Under the pieces are notes generated by a model. It was given only the letters and a program-made list of their open reading frames with translations, did not search any database and was not told the DNA's origin. Position numbers and translations under genes: made by a program. A DNA stretch of 12,807 bases, from assembly GCA_937930165.1 (NCBI GenBank), contig CALGVL010000148.1:1-12807 (forward strand), written 5' to 3'. The stretch's first letter is position 1, and each line of letters begins with the position of its first letter. Positions 1 through 5,811 of this stretch are shown here, one piece after another. This DNA comes from an uncultured Acetobacteraceae bacterium (lineage in GTDB: Bacteria > Pseudomonadota > Alphaproteobacteria > Acetobacterales > Acetobacteraceae).

Positions 1-457
1 CCGAATCGACCGGAAGCAGCCCGGCGCCGGAGCGCCGGGCGACCGCGAGCACGATCTCGCCGGCGCAGACCAGGCTCTCCTTGTTGGCCAGCGCCACCGT
101 GCCGCCCCGCTCCAGTGCCGCGAGGGTAGAGCGCAGCCCGGCGGCGCCGACGATCGCCGCCATGGTCCAGTCGGCAGGCCGGGCGGCGGCCTCCACCACC
201 GCCTCCGGGCCGGCAGCGGCCTCGATACCGGTGCCGGCCAGCGCCTCCCGCAGCGGTGCCAAACCGGCAGGGTCGGCGACCACGGCGAGCCGGGCGCCGA
301 GGCGACGGGCCTGGGCAGCCAAGGCCGCCACGTCGCGGCCGGCGACCAGCGCCTCCACCGCGAAGCTGCCCGGAGGCGCCGATTCGATGACGGCAATGGT
401 GCTCCGGCCGACGGAGCCGGTGCTGCCCAGGATGGTAACGCGGCGGGGGCCAGCCAT
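1..457 (-). CDS. dxr: 1-deoxy-D-xylulose 5-phosphate reductoisomerase, N-terminal part (runs off the window)
   Basis: Dxr (IspC) converts DXP to 2-C-methyl-D-erythritol 4-phosphate with NADPH in the cytosol, the first committed step of the MEP isoprenoid pathway. About 152 residues are visible from an ATG at 455-457 (MAGPRRVTILGSTGSVG). Residues 7-17 form the Rossmann beta strand and the GSTGSVG NADPH-binding loop. ANKESLV near 124-130 is the conserved family motif, and the last visible residues LLPVDS match the start of the LPVDSEH region that carries catalytic acidic residues. The full protein should be near 390-400 aa, so the missing C-terminus is a window-edge effect and not a truncation. 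It starts 5 nt after the cdsA stop, so it is translated from the same transcript, with its ribosome-binding region inside the end of cdsA. No frame disruption is visible. Confidence 0.97.
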   Translation of the reverse strand, partial: MAGPRRVTILGSTGSVGRSTIAVIESAPPGSFAVEALVAGRDVAALAAQARRLGARLAVVADPAGLAPLREALAGTGIEAAAGPEAVVEAAARPADWTMAAIVGAAGLRSTLAALERGGTVALANKESLVCAGEIVLAVARRSGAGLLPVDS

Positions 458-462
458 GGGAC

Positions 463-1368
463 TCAGTGCCACAGGGCTTCGCCGGGGCCGAGCAGGATGC
501 CGAGCAGTGCCGCTGCCGGGGCCGCGGCCAATACGGCATCGAGCCGATCCAGCAGGCCGCCATGGCCGGGGATGAGGGATGATGTGTCCTTCACGTGGAA
601 GCGCCGCTTGATCCAGCTTTCGAAAAGATCCCCGGCCTGCGCCAGCAACCCGAGGATGAAGGCGACGAGCAGCACCTTCGGGAGGGGTACTGCCACACCG
701 GCCGATTCCATCAAATACGCCGCCAGCCCGCCGGCCGCCATGGCCGAGAGCAGCCCGCCCGCCGAGCCTGACCAGGTCTTGTTCGGTGAAATGGCAGGAG
801 CCAGCTTCGGACCGCCCAGCCAGCGCCCGACCATATAGGCCCCGATATCGCTGGCCCAGACGACCAGGAACAGGAAGAGCACATTCCTGAGCCCTGCCCC
901 CGCATCGCCGCGCAGATGGATCAGCGCCAACCCGGCCAGCCCGATATAGATCACTCCGAAGCCCAGCCAGGTCCCGGGCGTGATGCCATGGGAGCGCACG
1001 GCCCCCGGCGGAGGGGCCGGCGGCCCCAGCCGAGCCAGGGCCCAGACCAGGCCCGCGCCGCCCGGCAGCAGCGCCAGAGCCGCCGCCCATTGATCCGCCA
1101 CCGCCAGCGCCCCGGCCAGCAGCACGGCAAGCGGCACGACGAGGCCCGGGAGCCGCCGGGTCGAGAAGCCGCAGAGGCGGACCCATTCCCAGGCAAGCAC
1201 CGCCACGGCAACCGCCATCAGCGCGGTCCAGGCTTCCGCCCCCAGCCAGATGCAGAGGAGCGCGGCCGGACCCAGCAGGGCCGCGGACAGCACGCGCTTG
1301 CGCAGGTCGCGCCAGCGGGAGCCTGCAGCCGGTGGCGGCGAGGCGGGGATGTCAGCCGGCCCGGGCAC
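463..1368 (-). CDS. cdsA: phosphatidate cytidylyltransferase (CDP-diglyceride synthase)
   Basis: An integral inner-membrane enzyme that makes CDP-diacylglycerol from phosphatidic acid and CTP, the precursor of all phospholipids. The C-terminal family signature is intact at about residues 251-277: SWIKRRFHVKD, then IPGHGGLLDRLD. A second conserved stretch, DIGAYMVGRWLGG then SPNKTWSGS, lies near 174-201. The rest is a series of hydrophobic helices rich in Ala, Leu and Gly. I chose the GTG at 1366-1368, which gives 301 aa and overlaps the end of uppS by 17 nt. A GGGAG lies about 10 nt upstream, and the protein then begins just before the Arg/Lys-rich RWRDLRKRV that precedes helix 1. The frame stays open to an ATG at 1467, with another ATG at 1407, but those would overlap uppS much further and add low-complexity residues. 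The function is secure; the exact start is not. Confidence 0.95.
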   Translation of the reverse strand: MPGPADIPASPPPAAGSRWRDLRKRVLSAALLGPAALLCIWLGAEAWTALMAVAVAVLAWEWVRLCGFSTRRLPGLVVPLAVLLAGALAVADQWAAALALLPGGAGLVWALARLGPPAPPPGAVRSHGITPGTWLGFGVIYIGLAGLALIHLRGDAGAGLRNVLFLFLVVWASDIGAYMVGRWLGGPKLAPAISPNKTWSGSAGGLLSAMAAGGLAAYLMESAGVAVPLPKVLLVAFILGLLAQAGDLFESWIKRRFHVKDTSSLIPGHGGLLDRLDAVLAAAPAAALLGILLGPGEALWH

Positions 1369-2101
1369 CGTAGCGCCGCTCCCGCCGGCCGAATTCGCGG
1401 AGCGCATCCGCAAGCTGCTCGGCGCCGAAATCGGGCCACAGCACGTCCTGGAACACGAATTCCGCATAGGCGGCCTGCCAGAGCAGGAAATTCGACAGCC
1501 GCTGCTCGCCGGAGGTGCGGATGATCAGGTCCGGATCGGGCATGTCCGCGGTGAAGAGCCGGCCGGCGAAGCTCGCCTCGTCCAGCCGGGCGGGATCGAG
1601 CGTCCCTGCCGCCACCGCCTCCGCCACCGCCCGGGCCGCCGCCACGATCTCCGCCCGCGCGCCATAGGACAGGGCGACGGTCAGGTTGAGCCGGGTGCCA
1701 CCCGCGGTCGCCGCCTCCGCCCGCTCGATCTCGCGCATCGTCTCCGCGCCGAAGCGGGCGCGGTCGCCGATGACCCGCAGCCGCACCCCCTCCCGCACCA
1801 GCGTATCGACCTCCGAGCGGAGGTAGAGGCGCAGGAGGCCGGTCAGGGCGGTCACCTCCTCCGGCGGCCGCAGCCAGTTCTCCGAGGAGAAGGCAAAGAG
1901 GGTCAGCCAGCTGATGCCCTCGCGGACTGCCGCCTCGATGGTCCGGCGCGCCGCCTCGGCCCCGGCCTTGTGACCGAGCGCCACCGGCAGACCGCGCGCC
2001 TCGGCCCAGCGCCGGTTGCCATCCATGATGATGGCGACATGCGCCGGCGGCACGCCGACGGCGGCAGCCGCCAGCTTCTGCGCGGAGGACGCGACGGACA
2101 T
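1352..2101 (-). CDS. uppS: isoprenyl transferase (undecaprenyl diphosphate synthase)
   Basis: A cytosolic cis-prenyltransferase that extends farnesyl diphosphate with isopentenyl diphosphate units to the C55 carrier lipid for peptidoglycan and polysaccharide synthesis. The protein is 249 aa, normal for the family. HVAIIMDGNRRWA at residues 21-33 contains the catalytic Asp (D27) and the phosphate-binding loop. FAFSSENW lies at 69-76. The C-terminal signature DLIIRTSGEQRLSNFLLWQ begins at 191 and supplies the Arg/Ser residues that hold the homoallylic IPP. The ATG at 2099-2101 gives about 20 residues before the core, a modest N-terminal extension. It sits 20 nt after frr, and its 3' end overlaps cdsA. 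With dxr two genes on, this operon contains both precursor supply and carrier-lipid synthesis. Confidence 0.97.
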   Translation of the reverse strand: MSVASSAQKLAAAAVGVPPAHVAIIMDGNRRWAEARGLPVALGHKAGAEAARRTIEAAVREGISWLTLFAFSSENWLRPPEEVTALTGLLRLYLRSEVDTLVREGVRLRVIGDRARFGAETMREIERAEAATAGGTRLNLTVALSYGARAEIVAAARAVAEAVAAGTLDPARLDEASFAGRLFTADMPDPDLIIRTSGEQRLSNFLLWQAAYAEFVFQDVLWPDFGAEQLADALREFGRRERRYGARAG

Positions 2102-2121
2102 CTCGTTGAGCCTATGGGGCC

Positions 2122-2688
2122 TCAGACCTGGCGGATGTCCTTTTCCTTGTCGGCAAGAGCCTGGTCGACCATTTTAATATACTGGTCCGTGAGCTTCTGC
2201 ACTTCGTCCGCCCAGTGCTTGGCGTCGTCTTCGCCGATCTCGTGCTTCTTTTCCCAGGTCTTGATCTGTTCCATGCCGTCCCGCCGAACGCTGCGGATCG
2301 CGACCCGCGTGCCCTCGGCATACTTGCCGGCAGCCTTGATCAGTTCGTTGCGCCGCTCCTGCGTCAGCGGCGGCAGGGGGACACGGATGACCTGGCCCTC
2401 GGTCTGCGGGTTCAGGCCGAGGCCAGAGTCGCGGATGGCCAGTTCCACCGCCTTGACCACGGACTTGTCCCAGACCTGGACGGAAAGCAGGCCGGGCCCG
2501 GCGATGGAGACGTTCGCCACCTGGTTCAGCGGCTGTTCGGTGCCATAGGCCTCGACCCGGATCGGCTCCAGCAGCGCCGGGCTGGCGCGGCCGGTCCGCA
2601 AGCCGGAGAATTCCTTCTTCAAGGTTTCCATGGCGCCGTCCATGCGACGCTGCAGGTCCTGCTTCAGTGCCTTCACGTCGGCCGGCAT
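2122..2688 (-). CDS. frr: ribosome recycling factor
   Basis: RRF splits the post-termination ribosome together with EF-G so that subunits can be reused. The 188 aa protein (E. coli 185 aa) is complete: an N-terminal helix (MPADVKALKQDLQRRM), the LKKEFSGLRTGRASPALLEP stretch (residues 23-42) at the first hinge, then the domain II beta region with GTEQPLNQVANVS. The C-terminal helices contain PLPPLTQERRNELIKAAGKY and RRDGMEQIK. I chose the ATG at 2686-2688 because it has GGGGGA about 9 nt upstream and gives the usual family length. The frame extends to 2736, but the extra 16 residues are not family-like. It lies 125 nt after pyrH and 20 nt before uppS. Confidence 0.97.
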   Translation of the reverse strand: MPADVKALKQDLQRRMDGAMETLKKEFSGLRTGRASPALLEPIRVEAYGTEQPLNQVANVSIAGPGLLSVQVWDKSVVKAVELAIRDSGLGLNPQTEGQVIRVPLPPLTQERRNELIKAAGKYAEGTRVAIRSVRRDGMEQIKTWEKKHEIGEDDAKHWADEVQKLTDQYIKMVDQALADKEKDIRQV

Positions 2689-2712
2689 GGCCTGTCTTCC
2701 CCCGTTTGTGGC

Positions 2713-2745
2713 GGGCCGTGCGCGGATGCAGGACATCCGCGGCCC
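2713..2745 (-). promoter_or_regulatory. intercistronic hairpin upstream of the frr ribosome-binding site
   Basis: In the 125-nt pyrH-frr spacer there is a perfect 7-bp inverted repeat (2722-2728 with 2734-2740, 5-nt loop). It is continued after a 4-nt one-sided bulge (2718-2721) by a 5-bp outer stem (2713-2717 with 2741-2745). The structure ends roughly 10 nt before the GGGGGA ribosome-binding site of frr on the minus strand. No T-run follows, so it is not a standard intrinsic terminator. It may be an mRNA-stabilising or processing element; this role is inferred. I see no other recognisable element in the spacer. Confidence 0.45.
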
Positions 2746-2813
2746 ACCTGACCTTTGACACTACCGCGCGGTTCCCGGGCGCCTCGGGCCGACAGCCTTC
2801 GGCGACCGGGCCG

Positions 2814-3536
2814 CTAATGCTCGACCACGGTCGTGAAGCGCCCCTCACCCTTCATCACGGCGGTGAAGGCGCCCGGTTCGTGGATGTTGAATACGATGAT
2901 CGGCAACCGATTCTCGCGCGCCAGGCTGATCGCGGCCGCATCCATGACGGCCAGGTCCCGCGCAAGCATGTCGAGATAGGTGAGCGTGACGTAACGCTCC
3001 GCCTGCGGGTTCTTCCGCGGGTCGGCGGAATAGACGCCGTCCACCTGGGTGCCCTTCAGCAGCGCGTCGCAGCCCATCTCGGCTGCCCGCAGCGCCGCGG
3101 CGGTATCGGTGGTGAAAAAGGGGTTGCCCGTGCCGGCGGCAAAGATCACCACCCGGCCCTTCTCCATGTGCCGGATGGCCCGCCGGCGGATATAGGGCTC
3201 GCAGACCGACTCCATGGCGATCGCGCTCTGCACCCGGGTCGGCACCCCGGCCTTCTCCAGCGCAGATTGCATGGCCAGCGCGTTCATCACGGTCGCGAGC
3301 ATGCCCATATAGTCCGCCTGGGCACGATCCATCCCGGCCGCCGCTCCGGCGATGCCGCGGAAGATGTTGCCGCCGCCGATCACCAGGCAAACCTGGACGC
3401 CCAGGGCGAGCACGCCCTTGATGTCCTCGGCGATGGCCCGGCAGGTGGAGGTGTCCAGCCCGTAGTCGCGGGAGCCCATCAGGGCCTCACCGGACACCTT
3501 GAGCAGGACACGCTGGTAATTGGGCGACTGGCTCAT
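2814..3536 (-). CDS. pyrH: UMP kinase
   Basis: A cytosolic bacterial-type uridylate kinase of the amino-acid-kinase fold, phosphorylating UMP to UDP with ATP for pyrimidine nucleotide supply. The protein is 240 aa from the second ATG (E. coli 241). Visible motifs are LLKVSGEAL (11-19, with K13 in the ATP/phosphate site), VIGGGNIFRG (52-61), ATVMNALAMQ (81-90), AAGTGNPFFTTD (133-144, UMP-binding) and LLKGTQVDGVYSADP (159-173). Two adjacent in-frame ATGs lie at 3537-3539 and 3534-3536. Neither has a strong Shine-Dalgarno. A further ATG at 3566 with GGGG upstream is possible but would add 10 residues. It is separated from tsf by a large hairpin and a candidate promoter, so pyrH may start its own transcript. 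Confidence 0.97.
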   Translation of the reverse strand: MSQSPNYQRVLLKVSGEALMGSRDYGLDTSTCRAIAEDIKGVLALGVQVCLVIGGGNIFRGIAGAAAGMDRAQADYMGMLATVMNALAMQSALEKAGVPTRVQSAIAMESVCEPYIRRRAIRHMEKGRVVIFAAGTGNPFFTTDTAAALRAAEMGCDALLKGTQVDGVYSADPRKNPQAERYVTLTYLDMLARDLAVMDAAAISLARENRLPIIVFNIHEPGAFTAVMKGEGRFTTVVEH

Positions 3537-3589
3537 CATGCGACCATGCAGGGGCCGGGCAACCATAGGCACCGCCCCATCCCCCCGCA

Positions 3590-3617
3590 AGGATAGGGTG
3601 TGCCTTAGCGGTCTTAA
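3590..3617 (-). promoter_or_regulatory. candidate sigma70-type promoter for pyrH
   Basis: On the minus strand TTAAGA (3612-3617) and TATCCT (3590-3595) are separated by 16 nt, matching TTGACA and TATAAT at four of six positions each. The site lies just after the tsf hairpin and would start transcription about 40-50 nt upstream of the preferred pyrH start. This short spacer is also less GC-rich than its surroundings. The evidence is only a motif match, so confidence is low. Confidence 0.3.
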
Positions 3618-3623
3618 CGAAAG

Positions 3624-3675
3624 CGAGGGTGGGTCCGGCGGGCCTAGCCAGGCCCCCTGTCCGGACCCACCCTCG
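3624..3675 (-). terminator. long hairpin after tsf, probable terminator or attenuator
   Basis: A perfect 15-bp inverted repeat (3624-3638 with 3661-3675) begins 8 nt beyond the tsf stop codon. Its 22-nt interior holds a second 6-bp stem (3640-3645 with 3650-3655) closed by a 4-nt loop, so the whole region can fold as one extended hairpin. On the minus strand the hairpin is followed by CTTTCGTTAAG, which is only moderately T-rich, so termination is likely to be partial or to need other factors. It separates rpsB-tsf from pyrH-frr-uppS-cdsA-dxr. Confidence 0.65.
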
Positions 3676-3683
3676 GTGTCAGG

Positions 3684-4598
3684 TTAGCCCTGGCCGGCGG
3701 CGGCCGCGACCTCGGCGGCGAAGTCCGGGCTGGCCGGCTTTTCAATACCCTCGCCGAGCTGGAAGCGGGCGAAGCCGGCCAGCTTGACGCCGGCCTTCTG
3801 CACCACGGCCTTCACCCGGCTCTCGCCGTCATGCACCCAGACCTGCTCCAGCAGCACCACCTCCTCGTAGTACTTGCGGATCCGGCCCTCGACCATCTTC
3901 TCAATGATGTTGTCGGGCTTGCCGGAGGCGCGGGCCTGCTCGGTCAATACCGCCTTCTCGCGCTCCAGCGCCGAGGGATCGACGCCGGAGATGTCGAGCG
4001 CCTCCGGCCGTGCCGCGGCGACATGCATGCCGATCTGGCGACCAAGCGTCTCCAGGACGTCGATCTCGTTCTTGCCCTCCAGCCCCACCAGCACGCCGAT
4101 CTTGCCGAGGCCCGGCCGGACGGCGTTGTGGGTGTAGGTGGCGACCACGCCCTCCTTCACCTCCAGGCGCTTCGCCCGGCGGATGGTCATGTTCTCGCCG
4201 ATGGTGGCGATCAGGCGGGTCAGCTCGTCGGCGACGCTGTGGCCGGTACCCGGATAGGTGGCGGCCTTCAGCCGCTCCAGGTCGTCGCCGACGGAGAGGG
4301 CCAGCCCGGCCACCTCGGCGACGAAATTCTGGAACAGTTCGTTGCGGGCCACGAAGTCGGTCTCGGCATTCACCTCGACCATGGCGGCGACGTTGGGGCC
4401 GCTGGCGACGCCAATCAGGCCTTCCGCCGCAACGCGGCCGGACTTCTTGGCGGCGGCCGCAAGACCCTTCTTGCGCAGCCAATCGATCGCGGCCTCCATA
4501 TCGCCGCCGGTTTCGCTGAGCGCCTTCTTGCAGTCCATCATGCCCGCGCCGGTCTTCTCGCGCAGGTCGCGGACCATTGCTGCGGTGATCTCGGCCAT
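3684..4598 (-). CDS. tsf: translation elongation factor Ts
   Basis: EF-Ts is the guanine nucleotide exchange factor that regenerates EF-Tu-GTP in the cytosol. The 304 aa protein has the N-terminal UBA-like domain (residues about 1-45) with signature LREKTGAGMMDCKKAL at 12-27. The core signature EVNAETDFVARN lies at 75-86; D81 and F82 of TDFV are the residues that contact EF-Tu and disrupt its Mg/nucleotide site in the E. coli complex. The C-terminal part has VLLEQVWV before the final dimerisation region. The ATG at 4596-4598 is clear: GGAGAG lies about 6 nt upstream and the residues upstream of it are not family-like. It follows rpsB after 91 nt, the usual bacterial rpsB-tsf order, and ends just before a strong hairpin. 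Confidence 0.98.
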   Translation of the reverse strand: MAEITAAMVRDLREKTGAGMMDCKKALSETGGDMEAAIDWLRKKGLAAAAKKSGRVAAEGLIGVASGPNVAAMVEVNAETDFVARNELFQNFVAEVAGLALSVGDDLERLKAATYPGTGHSVADELTRLIATIGENMTIRRAKRLEVKEGVVATYTHNAVRPGLGKIGVLVGLEGKNEIDVLETLGRQIGMHVAAARPEALDISGVDPSALEREKAVLTEQARASGKPDNIIEKMVEGRIRKYYEEVVLLEQVWVHDGESRVKAVVQKAGVKLAGFARFQLGEGIEKPASPDFAAEVAAAAGQG

Positions 4599-4624
4599 CG
4601 GTTCTCTCCGTCGAATTAGGTGCG

Positions 4625-4682
4625 GCCATCCCCGGATCGCGGCCGGGGATGGCAATGGGCCGCCCCTATCGAGGGGCGGCCC
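4625..4682 (-). promoter_or_regulatory. two tandem perfect hairpins in the rpsB-tsf spacer
   Basis: The 91-nt gap between the rpsB stop and the tsf start contains two adjacent perfect 11-bp inverted repeats. In transcript order the first is 4672-4682 with 4657-4667 (4-nt loop), and the second is 4643-4653 with 4625-4635 (7-nt loop). Only 3 nt separate them. There is no T-tract after either, so full termination is unlikely. They resemble an intercistronic element that lowers tsf expression relative to rpsB or protects the rpsB mRNA 3' end. E. coli also has a structured rpsB-tsf spacer. The pairing is seen directly; the function is inferred. Confidence 0.6.
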
Positions 4683-4689
4683 GTGCTGC

Positions 4690-5562
4690 TCAGACCGTGC
4701 CGGCCTTGTTGCCGTCGTCGCGGTCGCTCTGGACCATCTGCTCCAGGCTCTCCCCGCTGACGCCGACATTCGGGCTCGCCTGCGCGTCCTCCAGCACCGG
4801 CTCGCCGGTCAGCGGCTCGATCTCCTCCTCGGGCAGCGCCTCGGCCGCGCCGATATCGACGCCCGAAGCCTGCAGCTCGGCCGAGATGCCGTCGAAGACC
4901 GCACTCGCGACCAAGTCGCAATAGAGGTTGATGGCACGGATCGCGTCGTCATTGCCCGGGATCGGGAAGGCGATGCCCTGCGGGTCGGCATTGGAATCGA
5001 CCACGGCGACGACCGGGATGCCGAGCTTATTGGCCTCCTCGATCGCCAGCTTCTCCTTCACCACGTCGATCACGAAGATGATGTCGGGCAGGCCGCCCAT
5101 CTCCTTGATGCCGCCGAGGGCGCGGTTCAGCTTGTCGCGCTCCCGCGTCAGCATCAGGATCTCCTTCTTGGTGAGGCCCTGCACGTTGCCGGCGAGCTGC
5201 TCATCCATCTGCTTCAGGCGCTTGATGGAGCCGGTGATCGTCTTCCAGTTGGTCAGCATGCCGCCGAGCCAGCGGTGGTTGACGTAGTACTGGCCGCAGC
5301 GCGTCGCCGCCTCGGCCACATACTCCGCAGCCGCCTTCTTGGTGCCGACGAAGAGCACGCGGCCGCCGGCGGCCACCACGTCGCGGATGGCACGCAGCGC
5401 ACGGTCCATCATCGGCACGGTCTGCTGCAGGTCCAGGATGTGGACCTGGTTGCGCACGCCGAAGATGTAGGGCGCCATGCGCGGGTTCCAGCGCCGCGTA
5501 TGGTGGCCGAAATGCACGCCGGCCTCGAGGAGCTGGCGCAGGGAAACCTGTGGCATCGCCAT
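4690..5562 (-). CDS. rpsB: 30S ribosomal protein S2
   Basis: S2 sits at the head-body junction of the 30S subunit and is needed for S1 binding. The 290 aa protein starts MAMPQVSLRQLLEAGVHFGH and continues with HHTRRWNPRMAPYIFG (20-35), FVGTKKAA (71-78), NHRWLGGMLTNW (95-106) and the second S2 signature PDIIFVIDVVKEKLAIEEAN (159-178). Residues from about 233 to 290 form an acidic tail absent from the 241 aa E. coli protein; such S2 extensions are common in alphaproteobacteria. The ATG at 5560-5562 has GAAGGA about 9 nt upstream. An ATG at 5554-5556 also exists but is less well spaced. A long structured leader precedes it, consistent with translational feedback by S2 as known in E. coli. Confidence 0.98.
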   Translation of the reverse strand: MAMPQVSLRQLLEAGVHFGHHTRRWNPRMAPYIFGVRNQVHILDLQQTVPMMDRALRAIRDVVAAGGRVLFVGTKKAAAEYVAEAATRCGQYYVNHRWLGGMLTNWKTITGSIKRLKQMDEQLAGNVQGLTKKEILMLTRERDKLNRALGGIKEMGGLPDIIFVIDVVKEKLAIEEANKLGIPVVAVVDSNADPQGIAFPIPGNDDAIRAINLYCDLVASAVFDGISAELQASGVDIGAAEALPEEEIEPLTGEPVLEDAQASPNVGVSGESLEQMVQSDRDDGNKAGTV

Positions 5563-5584
5563 GGGGCGAATTCCTTCCATATCG

Positions 5585-5630
5585 TCCGGTTGGGCCTCCG
5601 CGGCGCTCTTCCCCCAAGAGGGAGACCGGA
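5585..5630 (-). promoter_or_regulatory. hairpin in the rpsB leader just upstream of the start region
   Basis: A 6-bp outer stem (5585-5590 with 5625-5630) encloses a 5-bp hairpin (5606-5610 with 5616-5620, 5-nt loop). It ends only a few nt before the GAAGGA ribosome-binding site of rpsB on the minus strand. That position is suitable for controlling access to the start site. The role is inferred from position only. Confidence 0.4.
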
Positions 5631-5681
5631 CCCGACCGTTGCGGAAGGGCGCGCCGCGTGCGGATTTGCCGACCGGAGCCC

Positions 5682-5792
5682 GATGCCCCAGCGGCGGCGC
5701 GCATATGGCATGGGGCAAGCCTCCCGGCAAGGCCGGCCGGCGCTCTGCCCATCGGGCGGCCTCAACCCATTCTGAGGCGCCACTGGGGCATC
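5682..5792 (-). ncRNA. candidate structured leader RNA of rpsB (multibranch fold)
   Basis: On the minus strand, 5778-5792 can pair with 5682-5696 over 15 positions: ten perfect Watson-Crick pairs, then one G-U, then four more pairs. The enclosed stretch contains three local hairpins: 5759-5764 with 5773-5778 (perfect 6 bp, 8-nt loop, sharing one base with the outer stem), 5747-5750 with 5754-5757, and 5724-5728 with 5732-5736 (3-nt loop). This gives a closed multibranch element about 110 nt long, ending about 120 nt before rpsB. It could be a cis-acting site for S2 autoregulation. It overlaps the upstream region of the divergent gene at 5812, so the DNA may also carry promoters. I cannot assign it to a named RNA family. 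Confidence 0.45.
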
Positions 5793-5811
5793 ACATGTCT
5801 AGAAGGGCCGC

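Noticed and set aside
1250..2548. 432-codon plus-strand open frame across cdsA, uppS and frr
   Set aside because: It runs through three recognised genes on the other strand. The translation has no coherent domain and is explained by high GC.
2667..3596. 309-codon plus-strand open frame opposite pyrH
   Set aside because: Antisense to a secure UMP kinase gene; the product is His/Gly/Arg-rich and unlike any family.
3831..5775. Long overlapping plus-strand frames opposite tsf and rpsB
   Set aside because: They shadow two highly conserved genes and show only composition-driven sequence.
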